From Apostichopus japonicus (Eukaryota; Echinodermata; Holothuroidea; Aspidochirotida; Stichopodidae): DNA of 64,000 nt. This document shows positions 39,501 to 51,500 of this stretch, one piece after another. The notes under the pieces were generated by a model. It searched no databases, was not told the DNA's origin, and worked only from the letters and a program-made list of their open reading frames with translations. Position 1 is the stretch's first letter. Each line of letters opens with the position of its first letter. Position numbers and translations under genes: made by a program. The DNA lies in the NCBI RefSeq assembly GCF_037975245.1, contig NC_092567.1, forward strand, positions 12,786,876-12,850,875. Reading direction: 5' to 3'.

Positions 39501-42500
39501 AAGTGGATCCTACAAGATAGACAGTAATAACAAACCCTTTCAATTGAATTCTACAAGATAGACAGTCATAACAAACCCTTTCAATTGAATCCTACAAGAT
39601 AGACAGTAATAACAAACCCTTTCAAGTGGATCCTACAAGATAGACAGTAATAACAAACCCTTTCAATTGAATCCTACAAGATAGACAGTAATAACAAACC
39701 CTTTCAAGTGGATCCTACAAGAAAGACAGTAATAACAAACCCTTTCAAGTGGATCCTACAAGAAAGACAGTAATAACAAACCCTTTCAAGTGGATCCTAC
39801 AAGATAGACAGTAATAACAAACCCTTTCAAGTGGATCCTACAAGATAGACAGTAATAACAAACCCTTTCCAGTGAATTCTACAAGATAGACAGAAAATAA
39901 CAAACCCTTTCAATTGAATTCTACAAGATAGACAGTAATAACAAACCCTTTCAAGTGGATCCTACAAGATAGACAGTAATAACAAACCCTTTCAAGTGAA
40001 TTCTACAAGATAGACAGTAATAACAAACCCTTTCAAGTGAATTCTACAAGATAGACAGAAAATAACAAACCCTTTCAATTGAATTCTACAAGATAGACAG
40101 AAAATAACAAACCCTTTCAATTGAATCCTACAAGATAGACAGTAATAACAATCCCTTTCAAGTGGATCCTACAAGATAGACAGTCATAACAAACCCTTTC
40201 AAGTGGATTCTACAAGATAGACAGTAATAACAAACCCTTTCAAGTGGATCCTACAAGATAGACAGTAATAACAAACCCTTTCAATTGAATTCTACAAGAT
40301 AGACAGTAATAACAAACCCTTTCAAGTGGATCCTACAAGATAGACAGTAATAACAAACCCTTTCAAGTGAATTCTACAAGTGAGACAGTAATAACAAACC
40401 CTTTCAAGTGAATTCTACAAGATAGACAGTAATAACAAACCCTTTCAAGTGAATTCTACAAGATAGACAGTAATAACAAACCCTGTCAAGTGGATCCTAC
40501 AAGATAGACAGTAATAACAAACCCTTTCAATTGAATTCTACAAGATAGACAGTAATAACAAACCCTTTCAAGTGAATTCTACAAGATAGACAGTAATAAC
40601 AAACCCTGTCAAGTGGATCCTACAAGATAGACAGTAATAACAAACCCTTTCAATTGAATTCTACAAGATAGACAGTAATAACAAACCCTTTCAAGTGGAT
40701 CCTACAAGATAGACAGTAATAACAAACCCTTTCAATTGGATCCTACAAGATAGACAGTAATAACAAACCCTTTCAAGTGGATCCTACAAGATAGACAGTA
40801 ATAACAAACCCTTTCAATTGAATTCTACAAGATAGGCAGTAATAACAAACCCTTGCAATCGAATCCTACAAGATAGACAGTAATAACAAACCCTTTCAAG
40901 TGGATCCTACAAGATAGACAGTAATAACAAACCCTTTCAATTGAATTCTACAAGATAGACAGTAATAACAAACCCTTTCAATTGAATCCTACAAGATAGA
41001 CAGTAATAACAAACCCTTTCAAGTGGATCCTACAAGATAGACAGTAATAACAAACCCTTTCAATTGAATCCTACAAGATAGACAGTAATAACAAACCCTT
41101 TCAAGTGGATCCTACAAGAAAGACAGTAATAACAAACCCTTTCAAGTGGATCCTACAAGATAGACAGTAATAACAAACCCTTTCAATTGAATTCTACAAG
41201 ATAGACAGTAATAACAAACCCTTTCAATTGAATCCTACAAGATAGACAGTAATAACAAACCCTTTCAAGTGGATCCTACAAGATAGACAGTAATAACAAA
41301 CCCTTTCAATTGAATTCTACAAGATAGACAGTAATAACAAACCCTTTCAATTGAATCCTACAAGATAGACAGTAATAACAAACCCTTTCAAGTGGATCCT
41401 ACAAGATAGACAGTAATAACAAACCCTTTCAATTGAATCCTACAAGATAGACAGTAATAACAAACCCTTTCAAGTGGATCCTACAAGAAAGACAGTAATA
41501 ACAAACCCTTTCAAGTGGATCCTACAAGAAAGACAGTAATAACAAACCCTTTCAAGTGGATCCTACAAGATAGACAGTAATAACAAACCCTTTCAAGTGG
41601 ATCCTACAAGATAGTAATAACAAACCCTTTCAAGTGAATTCTACAAGATAGACAGAAAATAACAAACCCTTTCAATTGAATTCTACAAGATAGACAGTAA
41701 TAACAAACCCTTTCAAGTGGATCCTACAAGATAGACAGTAATAACAAACCCTTTCAAGTGAATTCTACAAGATAGACAGTAATAACAAACCCTTTCAAGT
41801 GAATTCTACAAGATAGACAGAAAATAACAAACCCTTTCAATTGAATTCTACAAGATAGACAGAAAATAACAAACCCTTTCAATTGAATTCTACAAGATAG
41901 ACAGTGATAACAATCCCTTTCAAGTGGATCCTACAAGATAGACAGTCATAACAAACCCTTTCAAGTGGATTCTACAAGATAGACAGTAATAACAAACCCT
42001 TTCAAGTGGATCCTACAAGATAGACAGTAATAACAAACCCGTTCAATTGAATTCTACAAGATAGACAGTAATAACAAACCCTTTCAAGTGGATCCTACAA
42101 GATAGACAGTAATAACAAACCCTTTCAAGTGAATTCTACAAGTGAGACAGTAATAACAAACCCTTTCAAGTGAATTCTACAAGATAGACAGTAATAACAA
42201 ACCTTTTCAAGTAGATTCTACAAGATGGACAGTAATAACAAACCCTTTCAATTGAATTCAACAACTAAACATCATATTTATGTTTTCTACTCAGAAATAA
42301 ATGTCACCTGATAGCATGTCCTTGGCTCGGTTTGTAGATGCAAAGCAAGTTTTTTTTTTTAACAATACTTGATGAGAATTGCACCATACTGTTATACTTC
42401 ATCAAACCTTCCTCTGCATGGTGTACAGTTGATAGCTTTAGTTTGGTAGAATCATTATGATAGAATTATAAATATCTTACTTGTCAGAGGATTTAATACA

Positions 42501-45500
42501 TCTCTGTCTCTACCAGCCCTTGAGTCCACTGTTCTCGGTCTGCCTTCAGATCCAGGGAATGAAGCCAGTGGATATTTAGTTGTCGCCATGTGTCTAAACC
42601 TTTCAAGTAAGCAAACAAAATACCCATTGAATCTAGACCAAACATGCACAATCAACTTAATGACCTAGTCAACAAATGCTTAAATATTTACCCATGAAGG
42701 TATTGTGGTGAAGTTGTTTCTTTTTTAGAATTGTTTTATTTTTCTTCTGTTTTTGATAAGCTTGATTGTTTGAAAACTTACTTTTTCTCTTCTTCATCCA
42801 GCATGTTTTTCAAGCTCTCTAGCTCTGCCCTGATTGGCTGCTTAGTGCCAGTTGCTTGAGATATTTCATGCATCTTTTGAATCAAGCTATCTTGTAATAG
42901 TCTTTGATTTTCTTCCAAGGCCCTAATATGAACTGTGTTCTTCTCCCTGTCATTTCTTAAAGTGTCCATCAGGTTTGCAGTCTGTTTTTCAGCTTGATCC
43001 AACTGGAACAAAAGCAATAGTTGTTATGGTCAATACGGTGAAATTTTATTTTCATTACATTTATAGAACAGACTCAATACAAATCACTTTCTTCCTTGGA
43101 GGATGCAACAGTAACAGTAGAATGCTATTCAGGCAATATATACCTGACCAAGAAGAAACAGGAATGTACTAACTGCAACAACAAATAAGAGTGAAAGGAT
43201 CAATAAACGCTGCAGGAATTTCGCCCTCTGTAAAATAACTAGTCAAAACTACCTTTCCCCAAATTTCCAGGAATTTTCTAATTATTTTTTCACACCTACT
43301 GTGTTGGCAGTCACGTTGTCACAAGGGCGCTTTCAAAAATGATGTCAGCGAGCAACATCGTAAGTTAAACAATTCCCTCTCTTGATATGAATTGTACTCA
43401 ACAAAAAGAGCGTACTGCAATACAGTATTCTCTTAGCAGAAAAGGCTAGGGTTTATTTCTCCTTTAAAAATCATGCTCAGATGTTGATGATACACGCAGT
43501 GTCTCTCTGGGAGAGTTTCTCCAAGTCTTTAGTTACTGACTGAACTAAACTACTGACCAGTATATTTACTTGAAAGTAATGAGCTTCAAGCAGAGCATTA
43601 AAAGCAATGACTGTTGACTCCTGTATGTACAATCACACTTGGAATGCTTTCTGTTGAGATACTATTAAATGTCTACTCACATGCCCACTGACATATAACA
43701 TGACACAAGAACAAAGAAAGCAGTGGGTCTCATTGAAAAATACCCCAATTGTGGTTAAGGCTTGGTGAGAATTCAGTTTGGGAAGAGCACAATTTGCATG
43801 AGAAATAGTTCCCTTTGGTATAAATATTTCTGTTTTCCTTTTCCCTATTATTTGATTTCACCTTTCAAAATTTAAGAGAGACAACTCTGGCATACACAAC
43901 AATAGGACAAAGAAGAACATCAATTACTTGTACAAAAAGAAACAGCTTCTAACGCAAGTATTTATTCTAAGGTCCAGGAAGGAACATGTCCAGAAACAAC
44001 CATCACTGGAGTAGGAAGCTATCAAAACATGGAGGAGGCGGGCAAGAAAACTGTTCTGGTTTTGTGTCTTCATTATTTCCATTTAAATTTTAGTTTTGAA
44101 GATGTAATGAAGGTCCAGATATAACCTTTGAAAATCCAACCATTATATCTTCAAATCTCAACTTTCTCTTTCATAGTTTTGACTAGAATTATGGTTTGAT
44201 TAATTCAATGAATGCCACTCCAGACAGGTTCATTGAATGTGTGTGAAGTGCACATCTGCATCAAAGCAGGTCAGATGTACTGTGTATGGTACATGACTTT
44301 AAATATTTGAGTGAAAGCAAAATAACACATACTTGTAAAGTTGTGATCCTCTGACTAAAAATGTTGCAACCAACCCCTGTGGCCCCTAATTAGATGAACT
44401 GCCAGAACTGCATATTGTCATAATCATAGCAGGTCCTGCATACTAGTGTAGCGGTGCTTACTACCGTTGTAGCGGTGCATACTACCGTTGAAGCGGTGCT
44501 TTCTACCGTTGTAGCAATGCGTACTACCGTTGTAGCGGTGCATACTACCGTTGTAACAATGCGAACTACCGTTGTTGCGGTGCATACTACTGTTGAAGCG
44601 GTGCTTTCTACCGTTGTAGCGGTATGTACTACTGTTGCAGCGGTATGTACTACCGTTGTAGTGGTGCGTACTAACGTTGTAGTGGTGCGTACTACCGTTG
44701 TAGCGATGCGTACCACCCATGTAGCGGTGCGTACTACCGTTGTTGCGGTGCATACTACCGTTGTAGAGGTGTGTACTACTGTTGTAGCGGTGCGTAATAC
44801 TGTTGGAGCAATGCGTACTACTGTTGTAGCAGTGCGTACTACTGTTGTAGCGGTGCTCACTACCGTTTTAGAGGTACGCACTACCGTTGTTGCGGTGCGT
44901 AATACCGTTGTAGCAATGGGTACTACCGTTGTTGAGGTGCGTACTACCATTGTAGCGGTGCGTACTACTGTTGTAGCGGTGCTCACTACCGTTGTAGTGG
45001 TGCGTACTACCGTTATTGCGGTGCGTACTACCATTGTAGCAGTGCGTACTACTGTTGTAACGGTGCTCACTTCCTTTGAAGCGGTGCGTACTACCGTTGT
45101 AGCAATGCGTTTTTAAAGAATTATTGTAACCTACAAAATTGAGAAATATAGCACCATTGTGCATCTAGGCCTTCCTTAACTTCAAAAAAATCTCAATGGG
45201 GAGGGGGAACCCCCTCCCTTTAGAGCCCTCCCCAGGACGGGGATCACTATGTAAGTAACATATCAATGAATAATGGGCCGGTCTAGGTGAAAATGCCCAG
45301 GCTGGTTTTAAGACCCAGTCGGTCCCTGAAAGGTGGTACATACTTTGAAAGGTTATATAAAAGGATATACAATTCAATCAATCGATCAATCAATCAATCA
45401 GAGAGAATAAGATGGAGGAAGTGTCAAGGAAAATTGGGAGTCTGTGTAAAGGCTGAATTTCACATCTTTCCCATTTATAAGCAAGTACAAGGTATTATGA

Positions 45501-48500
45501 TATGTGACATTACTATTGTAATCAAACATTGACCTACCCTGCTTTTAAGAGAATAGGTTAAATCTTCCTATTGGAAAGAATCTTTTGTGGACTCACCTTA
45601 CACTTAGTACTCGATAGCTCTTCAATCAATCTGTCAATTTCCCTCTCAAGACTTTTATTTTCATTCCCCAGCTTTTGAATATTCTCACTGTCTTTGCCCA
45701 TCTGGTGCTTTAATTCTTGAAGCTTTGGAAAAATTCAAACATATGAGAATGGACGCTTTCAACATTGATCTTCAAAGTAAGATATGTAGATTAACATGTA
45801 GTTTAACCATATCCGTAACTATATCTGTAACTAAGATTACCTGTACCTTAATCCTTTTAACTATCCATGGGAAAGAAAACGGTTATAAGAATAGTCCAGA
45901 GGTTGTCATGTCAATGGTAAATAACCTTCTTTCTTTCAACCGTTTAACTAAGATAATATGATTACCAACTCTCATACCGTCCAAGATATAATCTGTAAAA
46001 GGACAGCTATCGATTTCAATAATGGTCACAAACACAAGTGTATACTTTCTTCATACTGTCTGTAAAGTGAATGCAAATTTAAGCTAAATGTTTAGCAACA
46101 CTTTGTGCACAACAAACCTCTCATCTGTTATTCTTGCAGACTACATAGTGTTATCTATCTAATGAGACTCTGTATCTGCCAAGGAATGTTAAGTTATTGT
46201 GCTATATATTATCCTTTATTACTCTTACTTTTCTCTATACACCTAAGTTATCTCTTTCTGAGATTCATTTTACTATGCCCTTTCTTTGCAACAGTTCTTG
46301 GCCTCTCCTTAGCAACTGCATACAATTGAGTGGCAGTTTAATCCATATATTATTGCCATTTGATTACATATATTTACATTCTTATGGTAAGTGGATTCTG
46401 TCTCATCTTTAAAGTTTTGTAGGTCTCTTTCTGCTGCTTGTCTCATATTTTCCAGCGCCTCGTGAAGGGTGTTGTCTGGTCGGGCTAACTCCCTGACTTT
46501 AGTCTCTAACTGAAGAATCCTGTTAGCATCATCATCAAGGCGTAGCTGCTGCTCCTTGGATTCCTGCAAGAAATGTAAATATGAATATCTGGATGGTCAA
46601 ATCATGAAGGAGTGAAATAAATGCAACCACTGTATATTACAGAACCCCAACATCAATATTACATTGGATATACAACCAACAAAGATACAGTATACATCAT
46701 TAAGAATAAGATGCTAGAATGCTTCAACAACTTTCACTTAAGTTAATATTTAGCTTTAAAATAGAAAAGCTAAATTAATGAAAATGACAGTTTATGCAAT
46801 ACTTAGACATTTGAATTTAACTTGGTACAAAACCCATACAGTCAATAACGATGGTAAACTTTAAAAAAGCTGAAATACAATAATGAAAAAGAAGAAGAGA
46901 TCCCTTGTTTCTCAATCCACACTAGATACAGACAAGTATTAATACTCTGCTAATGAAATGAAATGCTGATACTCTGGGCTCATAACACTACAAAAGAGAT
47001 TGAAATAATATACATGTAGAGGAAGCAGAACCATACATGAGTGTCTTACCTTTCAAGATTCCTACATCCACCTCTTTATGATAATCAACATAATGTGACC
47101 AAGACTTAAAAAATTATGTAAGGTCAGATTTATTGTTTTGATAGACAGACAGAAATCATAGAGCAGTTTAACATGAACTTCAGCAGAAGCTTAAACAGCT
47201 ACTAAAATGTAGCTCCTTACATTAATAAATCTAGCAGAATTGCATAGAAAAATATGTCTTCATTTATCTAATTAAAGGGCAACATAGAGCATAAATAACA
47301 CTTTACCTCTTGCTGTAAGCGGCTGTCAAATTCCTGCTTTCTCTCCAAGGCTCTGTGCTTGTCCTCTGCCTGCTGCCTGCCAACTATTTCCCTGTCTAAC
47401 CTATAGGAAACAGAGAAAATAATTGAATTCATCACTAACAGGGAATCCTCAGTAGAGATCATTGTAAGCCAATGTTAGGTCCCAATGGAGTAAGATTACA
47501 GGGAATCCTCAGTAGAGATCATTGTATTCCAATGTTAGGTCCCAATGGAGGAAGATTACAGGGAATCCTCAGTAGAGATCATTGTATTCCAATGTTAGGT
47601 CCCAATGGAGGAAGATTACAGGGAATCCTCAGTAGAGATCATTGTAAGCCAATGTTAGGTCCCAATGGAGTAAGATAACAGGGAATCCTCAGTAGAGATC
47701 ATTGTATTCCAATGTTAGGTCCCAATGGAGTAAGATAACATCTTTCCTTATACACTAGTAGATTAATGTTTCAAACAAAGAGGTTGCAGGAAGATTTAAC
47801 TCATTGGTGTTAAATTAACATTCCAATAAACTACAATCATGAAAACCCTTATTTTCAGTAATTATACTGAACTGTGAACAACCATATTTCCAAGTGTTGA
47901 ATAGGTCAAAGACACAATCCTTTCAAACAAGTCTTTTCATTTTGATATGGAAGGCAGTTGTTTTACAGTACTAAACAGCCATATATACATGTGAGAAAAG
48001 ACACAAAGGCTGTTTAATACAATTCAGGACACATGGTTATCCAACCTTTGGGTTTGGCTATTTTAAATATTTTTGTTGTTGATTGATTGATATGAAGATA
48101 AAATGGTGAGTCTACTTTACTGATAACAGATCAGACAAATCACTTAACGAGTGAGTTCACATAGCCAATAAATAAAATCCAAGCTATACCACAGTGACAT
48201 ACACAAGATCAAAAGTGAAGCAGGTATTGGCTTAAGTGTGTGCAGGGTTTAGTGTAAACCAAATGTATCCTAGGCACTCCTAAGTTTCCAGAACTTCCAA
48301 ACATGGAGAAAGAAATAACCTCAGATATTCTTATTTTCTCCCCAAAAAGCAAGCAACTTGGTAATTTATCCCCAAAGATAATCATTTAGATATTCATATC
48401 CAAACTTGAGCTTGTACACAATGCACTTTTCAAATTTAACAGGAAAATGGCCACATAGTAGGCAGAGCTTGCCTTGGAGAACATGTTACTACTAAACAGC

Positions 48501-51500
48501 ATTCGATTTAGTGCCTTTTTTTGCTTAGCCAAAAATGCTATACATAATTGGTTTTGTATAGCAATTGACCAAATCTTGATGACACACGTACCCACATAGC
48601 TAGCTGTCCAGAGATCTGGTCCGAATAAAATGCAAATATGAATGAATCATATTGCAGCTTGCAGTTTGTGTTCACTAATTTGCAATTACTGAATACTGTG
48701 GTAAATATACTGCATCACATATTTACGATATACATTTTGCGATGCGATACCTGCTAAAATCAAACACTGCTACTAAATATCTTTGAGTTTGATATTATAA
48801 GATACTTTGATAAGAAAGAGAAGTAACCACATCTAAAAGTTACCAAACATGGATACACTCACCTAGTATAATTAGTTTAGTGTATGTTTCATGTTGAGAA
48901 TGTTTATCAGTCCGCTTATTGGAAATTAAGAAACATTGGTCTAATGAGGAAGTACCTTCATGTATTTGTTACTTCAAAATTGGATTGCTTGAATCTCTTT
49001 TATTTGGACTTTCTGAGTTCCAAATTCAGAAACTTCAAAAGATTAAAAACACTGCAGCACAAATAGTCACTGAAGAAGATGTCATATGTGAGGACACGCA
49101 GGTAATAAATAGGCAGGAGAGAGTGCTAATTTCTACCACCGCTTGTTCCAGTGGCTGAGGGGTATATTACTTCTTCTCCCACATAGCATGTTCGAGATTA
49201 TTTTAAATGACTACATAAACAACAAACAAAAAGGACGGTGCAGCACCTTCAGGTGGTTTCCTCAATTACATCTTAAAAACAGCATCTTCGGCAATAAACT
49301 CTACATTTGAAACAGAGCGTTAAAATGTCTCGTGTACGTATAAATTTTAATGTATCAAGGTACAGCAACGAACACCAAAAGGGACAAATGAACAACCAAC
49401 ACATGGCTACCTGTGCGATGCACTACACATATCACAAAAGATCTTTGCTGGCTCCCTATTGACTTTCGAGTAAAGTTTTAAATACTCCTACTTGCATTTC
49501 ATGCTCATGATTTACAACAGCCTGTGTATTGCCCTAACCTTCTATCATCTTACCTTCCTGTATGCACATTACCTTGGACAAGCAAATCATACCTCTGTGT
49601 ACCTAAACCTCGTGTAGAGGCTTATGGATTCAGAGGTTTGACTTACTCTGCCGCAAGTCTTTGGAATCAGTTACCAGACAATCTTCCAACTTGTTCTCAT
49701 GTATCTACTTTTAAGAGTTACTGAAGACTCATTATTTCTGTTGTGCATTTCAGTGTTGATGCTTTTCACTTTGTGAAGTGCCAAGGGCAGTTACTCGTTT
49801 CCTAGATGGGCACTGTATAAATCTACATTATTATTATTATTATAATAACATTTTTAATATCTTAAAGTATTTGCACTGACTTTCTCTGCATGTCCTCATT
49901 TTGCCGAGTGAGTGCACTAACGTCATCCTCTAGATCGTGTGCTCTCTTCATAAGTTCCCCACACTTTGATTTCAGTTGCTGACAGTCCATGTCCTTCTGA
50001 GCAGATAGTTTGTGTGCATCATCAACCTCCGATTGTAAAGCTCTGTTTCGCTGGGTCTCTACTGCTAATCTAAACCAAGAAAGGTGATATCAATTTGATT
50101 CTTTCAGGTGAGAAATTAAATCAAATTCTGCAATGACAAAACTGAGCCAACTACAACTTCTTAACCTAAAACGAAAACATTTAGTGGTTCCGATGCCCAA
50201 ACATATTCATACTGTGGTAAGCCATACATGTTAATATTCATGAACTTTTGCACACCAATATGAAGACAATTATCTGTTCACTAATGGAGCAATTTTAAAA
50301 CAGAAAGGTATCAGGAATCAGTTATCATGTTGACAAAGTCTATTTAGTGATATCGCATAAAAAAAAAGACATGATTGAATATTAATGAGGTCAAATTTTA
50401 TGATCTCATAAGCATGTATCTATATACTTACAACGTATTATCCAAGTTCATGTATACATTTAAATACACATACTATTTCTGAGGTATCTTATTAAGAATT
50501 TTATGTTCACTGTTCAATATTCATGACATGTACAAAAAAAAACATGATTGATAGTATGAATGTAGTGTGACAAACCTAATAAGCCAATAATGAAAACCTT
50601 GGAACATTTGGTTCTTGTCTTGTATTTGAAAGCCAATTTTTGCAATTAGATGAATATTGTTGACATAAAGTTGGAGACGTTATGAAATGTGCTTCTTATG
50701 TACCAACATCACTATACCAGTATGAACCAAATTGTACGTTAATCCCCGCCAATTTATTAATATTAATGGCATTAACCAAAAGAATCTCCATCCCTTGTCC
50801 ACTAATCTCCTTACATCTATCTCTTTGTGTTCACCATGCTCATTAACTTGTATGTATTTTGTGCGTGTTTTGTCCCTCCTGTTACTGTTACTTGTCATTT
50901 ATCCTCTGAAGAAGATCCTGCTAGGATCGAAACGTTAGGCCAACTTACTTTTACACAAGAAATAAACTAAATCAGATATACAGTTGCAGAGATATTGACA
51001 TTTTAAAACTTTTATGGTTAGTCCTACCCACTCATCAATATTCATGAGATGGGAACCAAACAAAAGGGCACTTCTACTCATTGTAGGGCATCTGCCTATC
51101 AAGTATAACATGATTTAACTTGTGTTTGTTGGGACATGGTGTTTACAAGAAGTTTTTGATGATTTCCCATTAAGCCCTCCATGAATATTAATGACGTAAC
51201 ATTGTTGTTGCAAAGAACATTTAGGCCTACATGAACTAAATTGGACATACGGTTGAAAGAGATATTGACATTTTAGGATTTTTATGTAAAGCCTGACCCA
51301 TTAATTAATATTCATGACATGGGGACCAAACACAATAGGGCACATCTACACATCATGGGGCAACTTCCTATCAAGTATGATATTGATTCAACTTGTAGTT
51401 GTTGAGATATCGTGTTTACAAGCTAGCCATGACATATACACACATACACGCCAGCACGATTGCAAAGGTTACTGAGCCTTCCACATTGTAACCAAACTGA

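Noticed and set aside
28862..42264. CRISPR-like regular repeats (56-bp and 41-bp arrays)
   Set aside because: Units are directly adjacent with no unique spacers, and the locus is a eukaryotic intron.
44390..45116. Long open frames on both strands (220 and 226 codons)
   Set aside because: They are translations of a 21-bp minisatellite inside an intron; no host-like composition, and both strands are equally open.
47472..47678. Frame of repeated 20-residue units
   Set aside because: Artefact of the 60-bp array period; intronic.
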